A stretch of 64,000 bases of DNA, taken from positions 1 to 64,000 of the forward strand of contig NZ_JACSPR010000014.1 of NCBI RefSeq assembly GCF_014837045.1. Direction: 5' to 3'. A program made the position numbers and the translations under genes. Below, piece by piece: positions 53,128 to 62,127 of this stretch. The notes under the pieces were generated by a model. The model was not told the DNA's origin and made no database searches. It saw only the letters and a list, made by a program, of their open reading frames with translations. This DNA is from Corynebacterium gallinarum. GTDB lineage: Bacteria; Actinomycetota; Actinomycetes; Mycobacteriales; Mycobacteriaceae. Every line of letters starts with the position of its first letter. Position 1 is the first letter of the stretch.

Positions 53128-55305
53128 ATGAGTACCCCACATCATCACGGTGATCACACTGGACATGAACAGCACGACGATGCTGCCACCCACGGCCAGG
53201 CCATGCCCCAGGATCACCCCCACTCCGCAATCGACGAGCACCACGGGCATGGCGACCATGCCAGCCATGATCACGACGATGATCACCATGTCCACGGCCA
53301 CGGTGACCACGCCGGCCACAGCGTTGCGATGTTCAGGGATAAATTCTGGTGGACGCTGATTCTGTCAGTGCCGGTCGTGTTCTTTAGCCCCATGTTCGCC
53401 GACATCATCGGTTATCAGATCCCGCAGTTTCCGGGTTCCACCTGGATCGCCCCGATACTGGGAACCATCATCTTCATCTTCGGTGGAGCCCCGTTCCTTA
53501 AAGGCGGAGTCGCCGAGCTGAAATCCCGCCAACCAGGCATGATGCTGCTGATCGCCATGGCCATCACCGTGGCATTCGTCGCGTCCTGGGTCACCACCTT
53601 AGGGATTGGCGGGTTCCACCTTGATTTCTGGTGGGAACTGGCGCTGCTGGTGACCATCATGTTGCTGGGCCATTGGATGGAAATGCGTGCCTTGGGCTCA
53701 GCCTCCTCAGCCCTGGACGCCCTGGCGGCTTTGCTTCCCGACGAAGCGGAGAAGATCGACGGCGATACCACCAGGACCGTCCCCATCGCCGAGCTGGCTG
53801 TGGGCGATCTTGTCCTGGTACGCGCTGGTGGTCGCGTGCCCGCGGATGGAACCGTGATTGACGGTTCCGCCGAGTTCGACGAAGCAATGATCACCGGCGA
53901 ATCCCGCCCTGTGTTTCGTGATGTCGGCGCGCATGTGGTCGCCGGCACTGTGGCCACCGACAACTCCGTGCGTGTCCGCGTTGAGGCGGTCGGTACTGAC
54001 ACGGCACTGGCGGGGATCCAGCGTATGGTCGCTGATGCCCAGGAATCCTCCTCCCGCGCCCAGGCGCTGGCTGACCGGGCTGCGGCATTATTGTTCTGGT
54101 TCGCGCTGATCGCAGCACTGATCACCGCGGTGGTCTGGTCGATGGTCGGCAGCCCGGATGACGCCGTGATCCGGACCGTAACCGTGTTGGTCATCGCCTG
54201 CCCGCATGCGCTCGGGTTGGCCATCCCGCTGGTCATTGCCATCTCCACGGAACGCGCAGCCAAGTCCGGTGTTCTGATCAAGGACCGGATGGCGCTGGAG
54301 CGCATGCGCACCATTGATATCGTCCTCTTCGACAAGACAGGTACCTTGACCGAAGGTGCCCACGCTGTCACCGGCGTGGCACCTGCAACAGGTACCTCGG
54401 AAGGCCAGCTATTGGCTTTGGCTGCCGCAGCTGAGGCTGATAGCGAGCACCCCGTGGCCAGGGCCATCGTCGCGGCAGCCAACGAACATGAAGAAGCCTC
54501 CCGCCAGCCGATGCGCGCAACCGGTTTCACCGCGGCCAGTGGCCGCGGGGTCCGCGCGCTTGTCGACGGCGCAGATATCCTCGTCGGCGGACCCAATATG
54601 TTGCGAGAATTCAATCTCACCATCCCCGGCGAACTGAATGAGCAGATTGAATCCTGGGAACAGCGCGGTGCTGGTGTGCTCCACGTCGTCCGGGACGGAC
54701 AGATCATCGGGGCACTCGCGGTCGAGGACAAGATCCGTCCCGAGTCCCGCGCCGCAGTGCAGGCGCTGCAGGCGCGAGGAGTGAAGGTTGCACTGATCAC
54801 CGGTGATGCCCGTCAGGTTGCTAACGCCGTCGGCAGGGATCTGGGCATTGATGAGGTCTTCGCCGAGGTCCTTCCTCAGGACAAGGACACCAAGGTAGCG
54901 GAGCTGCAGGATCGTGGACTGCGTGTGGCGATGGTCGGTGACGGCGTCAATGACGCACCAGCCCTGGCCCGGGCTGAGGTCGGTATCGCTATCGGTGCCG
55001 GCACTGATGTGGCCATGGAATCTGCCGGGGTGGTGCTTGCCAGTGACGATCCCCGAGCAGTCCTGTCGATGATCGAACTTTCCAGGGCCAGCTACACCAA
55101 GATGATCCAGAACCTGATCTGGGCCTCTGGATATAACATCCTCGCCGTTCCTTTGGCTGCCGGGGTGCTCGCCCCGATTGGATTCGTGCTCTCTCCGGCA
55201 GTTGGCGCGATCCTGATGTCCGCATCGACCATTGTGGTTGCCTTAAACGCCCAGCTGCTGCGCCGGATCAATCTTGATCCTGCTCATCTGGCTCCCAGCA
55301 AGTAG
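53128..55305 (+). CDS. copB: copper-translocating P-type ATPase CopB (CPH type)
   Basis: A 725-residue ATPase with 21 His in its first 64 residues, TGES, the membrane C-P-H motif (358-360), DKTGT (402-406) and GDGVNDAPA. CPH-type pumps (CopB) export copper, in several species Cu(II) as well as Cu(I). It lacks an HMA domain; the His-rich tail takes its place, and the CopZ-like protein just upstream supplies one in trans. It is followed by the YdhK-like lipoprotein. Confidence 0.94.
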   Translation: MSTPHHHGDHTGHEQHDDAATHGQAMPQDHPHSAIDEHHGHGDHASHDHDDDHHVHGHGDHAGHSVAMFRDKFWWTLILSVPVVFFSPMFADIIGYQIPQFPGSTWIAPILGTIIFIFGGAPFLKGGVAELKSRQPGMMLLIAMAITVAFVASWVTTLGIGGFHLDFWWELALLVTIMLLGHWMEMRALGSASSALDALAALLPDEAEKIDGDTTRTVPIAELAVGDLVLVRAGGRVPADGTVIDGSAEFDEAMITGESRPVFRDVGAHVVAGTVATDNSVRVRVEAVGTDTALAGIQRMVADAQESSSRAQALADRAAALLFWFALIAALITAVVWSMVGSPDDAVIRTVTVLVIACPHALGLAIPLVIAISTERAAKSGVLIKDRMALERMRTIDIVLFDKTGTLTEGAHAVTGVAPATGTSEGQLLALAAAAEADSEHPVARAIVAAANEHEEASRQPMRATGFTAASGRGVRALVDGADILVGGPNMLREFNLTIPGELNEQIESWEQRGAGVLHVVRDGQIIGALAVEDKIRPESRAAVQALQARGVKVALITGDARQVANAVGRDLGIDEVFAEVLPQDKDTKVAELQDRGLRVAMVGDGVNDAPALARAEVGIAIGAGTDVAMESAGVVLASDDPRAVLSMIELSRASYTKMIQNLIWASGYNILAVPLAAGVLAPIGFVLSPAVGAILMSASTIVVALNAQLLRRINLDPAHLAPSK

Positions 55306-55403
55306 AAGGAGGAGACCCTGTGGGTCGACATCCCCCTAATCAATAATGACCATCCTGGTCACTCGGCCCCCAGTTCTATCACTATTCCTTGAAAGGAACG
55401 ATC

Positions 55404-56015
55404 ATGAAACGCACCATCACCATTGCGGCCCTCGCATTGACGTCAACCCTTGTGCTGAGCGCTTGTAGCGACGATGCCAGCGACTCTGACAACGCTGATA
55501 CTGTCAGCGCCACAGCGACATCTGCGGATAACGGTGAGACCCACGAGGACACCACCACTGCAGAAGACGGTGGGCATGACATGGATCATCCAGAAGACGG
55601 TGGTCCGGCACCAGAAGGTATCGTCGAAGCCGTCGATCCAACCTATCCAGTAGGGTCTGAGGTCATTCTCACGGCCGATCACATGCCGGGCATGGATGGT
55701 GCTCAGGCCACGATCTCCGGTGCTTTTGACACCACCACGTATTCGGTCAGTTACACCCCGGTTGGCGGTGGTGAACCGATCACCGACCACCGTTGGGTGG
55801 TCCATGAGGAACTGGTTGATCCAGGCCAGGCACCGCTGTCTGACGGAGCCGAAGTGGTCATCGATGCAGAACACATGTCGGGGATGAAGGGTGCTACCGC
55901 CACCATCGATTATTCGACGGATGAGACTGTCTACATGGTTGATCTGACCACCGACGACATGACCATGACTAATCATAAATGGGTCACCGAAAGCGAGATT
56001 GAGCCGGCAGAGTAA
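55404..56015 (+). CDS. YdhK-family (DUF1541) lipoprotein
   Basis: A protein of about 203 residues with a lipoprotein signal (TSTLVLSAC), an acidic Asp/His-rich linker (GGHDMDHPEDGG) and two tandem ~55-residue repeats (VILTADHMPGMDGAQATI and VVIDAEHMSGMKGATATI, each followed by a Y-x-V-x-Y and D-H-R-W-V/N-H-K-W-V segment). YdhK-type proteins are common beside copper genes in Gram-positives; the conserved HMxGM and HxWV motifs suggest surface metal binding. Start ATG at 55404 with AAGGAA upstream. Confidence 0.85.
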   Translation: MKRTITIAALALTSTLVLSACSDDASDSDNADTVSATATSADNGETHEDTTTAEDGGHDMDHPEDGGPAPEGIVEAVDPTYPVGSEVILTADHMPGMDGAQATISGAFDTTTYSVSYTPVGGGEPITDHRWVVHEELVDPGQAPLSDGAEVVIDAEHMSGMKGATATIDYSTDETVYMVDLTTDDMTMTNHKWVTESEIEPAE

Positions 56016-56437
56016 GACCCACCAACCGCAACCTCAGCACCTCGGGCTCCTCCACCATCTGGTTGAGGTTCCTGGGTGCTTACCTCTTTGGTTTCTGCCC
56101 TAGGACGAGTTAGTCCTCGTCCTGGGTGAGCACCTGTCGGGCCAGTCGGTAGGCGTGGTCGTTCCATCCCTGGCGGACGACGTCGCGGACGAGTCAGGAG
56201 CATCCCACCGGTGGTGGCTGCCCGTGACGGGGATGTTCCCTTGGTGACGGCCGCTCTAGACGGCGTGGCGGATGTCCTCTGAGTGGGCAGAGACGGTACA
56301 TCGTGGCCCGCTTGTCTGCCGGGTGAACCGGCCATAGCCATCAGGATGCGAAATGAGCCCCACACCAAATCCCGCACCGGTCATCGTCACCGGGGATGAC
56401 CTGGTCTCATTGGTTGGAGCTTATCTTCGCGAAGCAG
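56016..56437. other. 422-bp gap with no supportable gene
   Basis: A weak AACCTCA/TGAGGTT hairpin (56030-56070) may end the YdhK-like transcript. At 56110-56190 a minus-strand frame reads VRDVVRQGWNDHAYRLARQV before a stop, like the tail of a lost protein, but with no start. I see nothing else. Confidence 0.35.
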
Positions 56438-57058
56438 CTACGTACCGTGCCCAGAGTTACTCGGGTTGTGGTCGGTGATACTCGACTTGTGTACTACGAA
56501 CCGCAGGACCAGACCCCCGCCAGTGGAGCGAAGGCGGAGTGGGTCCAGACCAGCTTGTTCCAGGGCGGATTCGAAGGCATCGGCCTCGATGAGGCGGTGC
56601 GGGGAGCCATCGACCCGGTGAAGCCAGCCCGCGACGCGCGAGGAGAGCAGGTCATATCCCACGAACAACCCGCCTGGGCGCAGGACCCGAGCCACCTCAG
56701 CCACCGCCTGCTCCCACTCGACCACGTGATGGAGCATGAGAAAGCTCACCACCATGTCGAAGGACTCGTCTGCAAAGGGCAGGGCAGTGGCATCAGCCTG
56801 ACGTGCCTCAATGGGCAGTCCTGCGAGGGATCGCTGCGCGGCCTGGACCATGGCCGGATCGACGTCGGTCGTTGTGAGGTTCACCTGCCCGTGGGAGTGG
56901 ATGATTGCTTCAGCCATCGCTCCGCTGCCACCGCCGATCTCCAGAACGCGTCCAGCGAGGGAGCAGTCCTGAGTCGCCCAGGGAATCATCCTCGGGGCCA
57001 GAAAATGCCACAGTGCACTGCGGCAGAACAACGCTTCTGCGGTCGACATCCGGGGCAT
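56438..57058 (-). CDS. class I SAM-dependent methyltransferase
   Basis: A 206-residue methyltransferase with motif I V-L-E-I-G-G-G-S-G, an acidic motif II (TTDVDPAM), DATALPFADESFD and VLRPGGLF. The substrate is unknown; the family (Methyltransf_11-like) includes small-molecule and quinone methyltransferases. GAGGA precedes the ATG at 57058. It points towards the YdhK-like gene and is the last intact gene before IS6 copy B. The 235 bp to that element hold no recognisable gene. Confidence 0.85.
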   Translation of the reverse strand: MPRMSTAEALFCRSALWHFLAPRMIPWATQDCSLAGRVLEIGGGSGAMAEAIIHSHGQVNLTTTDVDPAMVQAAQRSLAGLPIEARQADATALPFADESFDMVVSFLMLHHVVEWEQAVAEVARVLRPGGLFVGYDLLSSRVAGWLHRVDGSPHRLIEADAFESALEQAGLDPLRLRSTGGGLVLRFVVHKSSITDHNPSNSGHGT

Positions 57059-57293
57059 GGATTCCTCGTATCTACGGGGCAGTCTGAGATCGGATCAGTT
57101 TCCCGGCGGTAATACCGAACCGCATTGGGCTGCTATGGCTCTACAAACATGCCACCGTGTCGCCGATGTTACCCGGCACAGCAGTCCGTATCGCCGCGCG
57201 AGCCAACATTTCACCTGCTGGGAGTAGGGTGTGTCCGCCACGGTGAAGAAGCTGTCCGCAGTCTCCTGGGAGAGCTGCGTAGAGACCTGGGAG

Positions 57294-58125
57294 GGTGCTG
57301 TTGCAAAGTTGGGGCAGTAGGAAAAGCGACGTGAAATAATCACAGCCATGGGTATCTTCTCCGGTCGTCATTTCCCCCGTGACATCATTCTGTGGGCAAT
57401 GCGGTGGTACTGCCGCTACGGGGTGAGCTACCGCGATCTGGAGGAAATGATGACCGAGCGTGGCGTGCCGGTCGATCACACCACGATTCTCACCGCTGGG
57501 TCCAGAAATACGCCCCTGAGCTGGACAAGCAAACACGGTGGTACCGGCAGGTACCTGACTGGCAGGCCAGTTCCTGGCGGGTGGATGAGACCTATATCCG
57601 GGTCGGCGGCAGGTGGTGCTACCTCTGATCTGGCGATCACCGCCGGTGGTCAGACCCTGGACTTTTACCTCTCTCCGAAGCGTAACGTGGCCGCAGCGAA
57701 GTGTTTCCTGGCCAAGGCCCTGCGGTCGAACGCCTCAGCCGGATACCCGCGAGTGATCAGCACTGACAAAGAAGGCGACTGCCGAGTTGAAATCGGAGGG
57801 GATCTGTCCTCCTACGGTGGAACACCGGCAGGTGAAATACCTCAATAACGTGCTGGAAGGTGACCACGGTCGGTTAAAGCGGATCCTGGGGCCGAAAGGT
57901 GCATTTAAGAACAGGACGTCTGCGTACCGGACGCTCAAGGGTATGGAGGCGATGCACTCCTTAAGGAAAGGCCAGGGGACGATGTTCGCCTGCGGGCAGC
58001 CGAATCCGGATGCGGTGATCGTCAGCCGGGGGTTCGAGACTGCCTAAGCAGGCTGGGCCATAATACCGGCCGGGCGACGAAGAAAGGAGTGTTCGCGGTT
58101 CTCCACCCAACTTTGCAACAGCACC
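57294..58125 (+). mobile_element. IS6-family insertion sequence, copy B (832 bp)
   Basis: Ends match copy A: GGTGCTGTTGCAAAGTTGGG at 57294-57313 and its complement at 58106-58125. It has the same orientation as copy A at 36141 and no 8-bp target duplication. It forms the right border of the copper segment. Confidence 0.85.
57348..58047 (+). pseudogene. IS6-family transposase, copy B, frameshifted
   Basis: Frames change after VPVDHTTI, after GGRWCYL and near 57770, where part of the TDKAPSLARAIAELKSEG segment is lost. The pieces (MGIFSGRHFPRDIILWAMRW, YLSPKRNVAAAKCFLAKAL, LNNVLEGDHGRLKRILGPK) are those of an IS6 DDE transposase. The first two lesions are identical in copy A. Confidence 0.85.
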
Positions 58126-58249
58126 TTCTACTTCCACGAGGGGGTCTTTTTTCGGGCCCGATAAGCCCAGTGTTCGCCACGCTCCACCCTCTGATCCTTT
58201 CACATCACACTCCACGTGTAAGGCCAGAACAAAGACATTCTCAGCCCTC

Positions 58250-59092
58250 CTATTCCCCTACTTGGAACACGACACTGCCCGGTCGGGGAGGCCGCAAGGT
58301 GGCGTACTGAGATGTCAGATACGCTCCATCTGTCCACTTAGCTTTCAACATGCGGGCGATGCACACCACAGTGACCTGGCGGGCGCCCGCCCGGTGCAGG
58401 GATACTGCTGCTGATTGCACGCTGGCCCCGGTCACCCAGGTGTCTTCCACCAACAAAACATGCCGGCCGGCCACCGCTGTTGGGTCCGTCACTGAAAATC
58501 TACTCGGGTCGATGGCGCGGGGTGAACCAGGACGGTCACTGGTAGATGTCAAGAGTCGTTGGTGTGGGGCGATGTCGTAGATGTGATCGACAGCGGAGTC
58601 GAGAGCATCCGCCAGCGCCCCGCGATCGCGTCCAGGTCTGCTGCTGGTGGAGGGAACATGAGTGATCACCTCCACCGGCCCGACTGTCCGGGCAAGAAGG
58701 GGCAGATTATCCCGTAAGGTGACGTAGAGTAGCGTACGAATGCGCTGGCCCGATTCCGAGATTCCCTGGCGGACACTCTGTCCGGGTGGAAGCTGTTTGT
58801 ACTGGTACATGTCCCGCAGTGACTGATCCGCCGATCCATCCGCGTGCTCGAGAGCGTAAGTAATGAACCCGACCGTATTGGCTAATTCCTCGGGGTTGAT
58901 GCCAGGAGCGCTCTGGTGTTGCCGACAGGGCCAGCAGACCTTCCAGTGCTCTAGGGAGTCCTTCTTGGTCCGAGTGGGGCCCAGACAGATCTGGCAGACA
59001 GGTAAGTCATGGCCGTTGTTGGCGCTGTGCAAGTGGGTGAGCGATTCCAGGTACTGATTAGCTACCTGGTCAAAGGCAGGGTCGATCCTCAT
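58250..59092 (-). CDS. ComF-like phosphoribosyltransferase paired with DprA
   Basis: A 280-residue protein with an N-terminal zinc knuckle (C-Q-I-C and C-W-P-C around residues 33-56), a linker, and a type I phosphoribosyltransferase domain whose PRPP loop is V-L-L-V-E-D-T-W-V-T-G-A-S near residue 213. ComF proteins belong to this family and are linked to DNA uptake. Here the gene overlaps the dprA stop by 4 bases (ATGA), so the two products are made together. It could be a plasmid DNA-establishment factor or a nucleotide-handling partner in a defence-type system. The substrate is unknown. Confidence 0.8.
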   Translation of the reverse strand: MRIDPAFDQVANQYLESLTHLHSANNGHDLPVCQICLGPTRTKKDSLEHWKVCWPCRQHQSAPGINPEELANTVGFITYALEHADGSADQSLRDMYQYKQLPPGQSVRQGISESGQRIRTLLYVTLRDNLPLLARTVGPVEVITHVPSTSSRPGRDRGALADALDSAVDHIYDIAPHQRLLTSTSDRPGSPRAIDPSRFSVTDPTAVAGRHVLLVEDTWVTGASVQSAAVSLHRAGARQVTVVCIARMLKAKWTDGAYLTSQYATLRPPRPGSVVFQVGE

Positions 59093-60009
59093 GCAAACAG
59101 CTGTGCGCCAGCATCTGCGGTAGCAATTATGGCTGATGCAATATCTACTGCATCCTCCGAGTTGTGCGCCACCTGAGCCACGCCGGACTCAACATACGCA
59201 CGTCCCCAGCTGGTCCGGGTGGCCACCTGGGGGGTGAGGATCAATCCCCGGGAGTGACCCACTGCGGCTTTTGCCTGGTGGCGGGTTCCGGACTTCTCGG
59301 TGGCTCCAACCACGATGGTGGCCCGACCGTAACCGGACATCACCGCGTTGCGCATGGGAAATGATGCCTTCGAACCAGTTTGCTCAGGCAAGAACTGGGA
59401 GAACACCAAACCCGTATCCTCAATACTTTTGCGCAGCTTTCGGTGCGCCACCGGATAAGTGTGGTCTAACCCGGTGCCCATTACCGCCACAGTGCGCCCA
59501 CCAGCAGCAAGGGCAGCGGTGTGGGCGGCCGCATCGATCCCGGCAGCCAGGCCCGATACCACCGTCAAGCCTCGGCGAACCAGCGCGGTGGCGATCTCCC
59601 CGGCAGCCTGCAGCTGGCCCGGGGAGGCGTTACGAGATCCCACAACACTGACCCCATTATCGGTCGGGTCGAGTCTACCCACGCTGAACAGCACGGCCGG
59701 AGCTTCATGGACACTCGCCAGGTGATGAGGATAAGCCGGGTCCAGGATGCTGTTGACCTGATAGCCTTTCTCCCGCCAGGCAGACAGATCCCGTGCGGCA
59801 TGCTCGAGTGCCATATCGCGTTCAGGGTTGATGAGGGTGTGGCCGAAAATGTCCTCTAAGAGTGCATCTAATCCCTGCGTGAGTAGCAGGTCTACTCGGG
59901 CAGGCTGGGACAGGGACGACTTCGCGCGTACAGCAGCGATAATGCCGATCAGGGTCTGATCGCTTTCCGCCTGCGGGCTTGAGAAGTCGGTCGTGTACAT
60001 GTTCCTCAT
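59089..60009 (-). CDS. dprA: DprA/SMF-family DNA-processing protein
   Basis: A 306-residue protein with the DprA Rossmann-type core: VSVVGSRNAS, VSGLAAGIDAAAHTAAL, TVAVMGTGLDHTYP. In the usual S-G-S-L-x-T-A region it reads EKSGTRHQAKAAVGHSRGLIL, a divergent version, and there is no C-terminal winged helix. DprA loads RecA on incoming single-stranded DNA. The plasmid form is coupled to a phosphoribosyltransferase, an arrangement I recall being proposed as a nucleotide-centred conflict system. Start codon choice between 60009 and 60000 is uncertain. The 143 bp to kfrA must hold its promoter. Confidence 0.85.
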   Translation of the reverse strand: MRNMYTTDFSSPQAESDQTLIGIIAAVRAKSSLSQPARVDLLLTQGLDALLEDIFGHTLINPERDMALEHAARDLSAWREKGYQVNSILDPAYPHHLASVHEAPAVLFSVGRLDPTDNGVSVVGSRNASPGQLQAAGEIATALVRRGLTVVSGLAAGIDAAAHTAALAAGGRTVAVMGTGLDHTYPVAHRKLRKSIEDTGLVFSQFLPEQTGSKASFPMRNAVMSGYGRATIVVGATEKSGTRHQAKAAVGHSRGLILTPQVATRTSWGRAYVESGVAQVAHNSEDAVDIASAIIATADAGAQLFA

Positions 60010-60152
60010 CGTAGTCGTTTAATAAAACGGGTAGTTAAGACCCCGTGCATATTTGTTCTTCCCACTTTTCAGGAGTGGCTGTGTCATCCCGAGTGTGATC
60101 TACAGGCCCTGGGTGCTGTGAAAAGCCATCGCCTGTGTAGAACTTTGGCTAG

Positions 60153-60800
60153 TTACTCCCCCGTCTTGCTGTTCGTGGTGGTCGTTGCCGTGGATTGCTC
60201 CCTACCCTTGGCCGGGACAGGGGCTTCTGTCGCCTGTGCAGCCTGTGCGGCGGCCTGTTGTTCGTAGACGAAGAGTTTGCCGCGGGCCTCGGCTGCTTCC
60301 TCACGGGCAGCACCAGCAACCTCCCGCTGATGGGCCAGCTCATCTCGTAACCTGTCAGCTTCTGTGGCTGCCGCTGCCAGCTCAGCTTTCAAAGCAGCGA
60401 TGATGGTGGCCTGCTCGGCGGTGATGGCCTTTTCCTTCTCCAGCTCCTCGACCAGGCGGGCAGCCTCTTGGTGGGCTTCCTCCGCCTCCTCGGTGGCAGC
60501 GCTGGCGGCCTGGTTGACAGCATCGTCCTGGGTGGCACGCTCGGCCAGCACAGCCTGGCGGATGATTGCCCGCAGGGCCTCAAAAGCACGCGCCTCATCC
60601 TCAGTCGCGGGCACAGCCACCTCATCGGTGGCACCTACCCGTTGGGTGCCCCGCCACTGACGGACTACGTCCGCGGCCACGCTCTGATCGACCCGGGCTG
60701 CCGCCCGGATCCGGGCAACGGTGACCGCCCGGGGCCCTTCGGTGGCCACGAGCTCGGCCAGGGCGCGTTCGGTGCGGGCGCGGGGGCTATCGACAGTCAT
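60153..60800 (-). CDS. kfrA: KfrA-like plasmid DNA-binding coiled-coil protein
   Basis: A 215-residue protein with an N-terminal helix-turn-helix domain of the plasmid replication region type (ALAELVATEGPRAVTVARIR, then VDQSVAADVVRQWRG), a long Ala/Glu-rich coiled coil (about residues 65-185) and a polar tail. KfrA is an alpha-helical repressor on broad-host plasmids that helps partition and stabilises the plasmid. A perfect 11-9-11 dyad 47-77 bp upstream (60847-60877) is its probable operator. The ATG at 60800 has AAGGAG upstream. Confidence 0.85.
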   Translation of the reverse strand: MTVDSPRARTERALAELVATEGPRAVTVARIRAAARVDQSVAADVVRQWRGTQRVGATDEVAVPATEDEARAFEALRAIIRQAVLAERATQDDAVNQAASAATEEAEEAHQEAARLVEELEKEKAITAEQATIIAALKAELAAAATEADRLRDELAHQREVAGAAREEAAEARGKLFVYEQQAAAQAAQATEAPVPAKGREQSTATTTTNSKTGE

Positions 60801-60846
60801 GGGAGACTCCTTGGTAGGGGTGGGGCAACATCCCCATCAGCATAAC

Positions 60847-60877
60847 ATAATCATCAGATGAATATTCTGATGATTAT
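60847..60877. promoter_or_regulatory. 31-bp dyad upstream of kfrA
   Basis: ATAATCATCAG (60847-60857) and CTGATGATTAT (60867-60877) form a perfect inverted repeat with a 9-base centre, followed by further TTATTATTCTGATTCTG repeats. It fits autoregulation by KfrA. Confidence 0.7.
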
Positions 60878-60879
60878 TA

Positions 60880-61720
60880 TTCTGATTCTGTTCACATCAC
60901 TGGGTGTCTCTCTTCCTGTACGCAGTAACGGTATCGCGTGTACGGCCCGGCCATTGGCGTCAGGGTCGTGGGGCGGACAAGCACGCCCGGTGAGCGCGCT
61001 ATGGGCTCGAGGGAGGACGATATGCACCGTCGGCAGCGGGGTAGGCAGAGTGTTGACACCGCCCGTGGGTGGCCTGTCGTGATTGATGGGCCTTCCGGGA
61101 AAAGGGGCAGAGCGCGGGCTCACGGAACGGACCATAAGCGCGCCAAAGGTAGCACCATAACGGGCGTATGTTCCAGATTCGTCACATAACTCACGGAGGA
61201 ACACTCCTGTGCGCCTTTTCGATTCCCTGGACCCCCGGAAAGCGCACAGAATGCGCACAACCAGAAAGCGGTAAACCTGCAGGTCACAGGGTTAAAAGAT
61301 TGATAGGTTTTTATATTGTTCGTTATTTGAAATAAATAGAGCACAGTAAATATAAGTCACTAGCTGCAATTATGCTCCGCTGTGCGCTTTTACAGGCTAA
61401 TAGTTACCAGCCCTATGTACGACAGAGACCTTTCCTGGGAGTCGTGGTGGGTCGTGTCCCTACGTGAGTCACGTGTCTACGTATATAAGGGTTGGGAAAA
61501 AACGCGCACAAGGGCACATGAGGCGCACGTGGCCGTATTGCTGCAGGTCGCGGCAGCAATCAGTCGTTCGCAATTTCCGTTCGCATTTACATTTCCCCAG
61601 GTGAGCCGTGCGTGTTCGGTGCACATTCCCGTTCGCGTTTTGCGCACGGGTAGTGAAAGAGGGGTCGTGGGGGTGTCAAAGTCACCCATGGAACCTATAA
61701 GGTCATACCTTTTGCGCGCA
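60880..61720. other. AT-rich core flanked by GCGCAC motifs, no supportable gene
   Basis: About 840 bp without a convincing gene. An AT-rich core (about 61285-61370) lies among recurrent GCGCAC/GTGCGC hexamers at about 61241, 61253, 61381, 61505, 61522 and 61640. A direct repeat pair near TTCCGTTCGCATTT / TTCCCGTTCGCGTTT occurs at 61575 and 61626. This layout resembles an iteron-type replication or transfer origin, but no adjacent initiator gene is seen. Confidence 0.4.
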
Positions 61721-61734
61721 TATCCTCAGGGAAA

Positions 61735-61780
61735 ACACCGCCGGCGACACGTCACGACTATGACGGGCCGCCGGCGGTGT
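61735..61780 (-). terminator. 12-bp-stem hairpin with T-run on the minus strand
   Basis: ACACCGCCGGCG (61735-61746) pairs perfectly with CGCCGGCGGTGT (61769-61780). On the minus strand it is followed by TTTTCCC, so it would terminate leftward transcription. Confidence 0.55.
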
Positions 61781-61894
61781 GGGGTGGGATGCGGCTGGAA
61801 CGTCTGTCCGCCGGCCGCGCGGATGCGGTGGATCTAGACGTTCGTGCCACGACAGTCGATTATCAGGCCGATCAGCTGGCCCTGACCAGCCTGG

Positions 61895-62068
61895 ATGTTG
61901 ACCCGGTTGGTGACACCGCTGGCCGTAGCTCCGGAGCTGGTGCTGCCCCTCAACCCGGCCGTGGCTTCCGCCGTCACGGGTGCGGGTACCGACCAGGGAC
62001 TACGCACCTACTACGTCATGTTCGACAACATCACCGGCACAGTCGATTTCATCCGTGACGAGCGGTGA
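61895..62068 (+). CDS. short hypothetical protein
   Basis: A 57-codon frame (MLTRLVTPLAVAPELVLPLN, ending VMFDNITGTVDFIRDER) with protein-like composition but no clear ribosome binding site and no recognised family. It could be a small gene or the 3' part of a decayed one. It lies just upstream of the gene at 62128. Confidence 0.35.
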   Translation: MLTRLVTPLAVAPELVLPLNPAVASAVTGAGTDQGLRTYYVMFDNITGTVDFIRDER

Positions 62069-62097
62069 CGAGCAGCCCAACTCACGCCAGCACGACC

Positions 62098-62124
62098 TAT
62101 ACCTCTATATATAAGGAGAAAAAT
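62098..62124 (+). repeat. AT-rich box plus GGAGAAAAAT, partner of the box at 19823
   Basis: TATACCTCTATATATA (62098-62113) is the exact reverse complement of 19823-19838, while the following GGAGAAAAAT (62115-62124) is repeated in direct orientation at 19841. Here GGAG serves as the ribosome binding site of the gene at 62128. Confidence 0.55.
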
Positions 62125-62127
62125 CCC

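Noticed and set aside
56110..56192. Minus-strand frame reading like a protein C-terminus
   Set aside because: Only 27 codons after an upstream stop, no start codon; cannot be separated from chance.
57095..57293. Open frames between the methyltransferase and IS6 copy B
   Set aside because: Competing frames on both strands, no ribosome binding site and no recognised product; probably debris at the element border.
61382..61837. A 151-codon plus-strand frame in the AT-rich/GCGCAC region
   Set aside because: Basic, low-quality composition, no family, and it runs through repeats and a strong hairpin; treated as non-coding.
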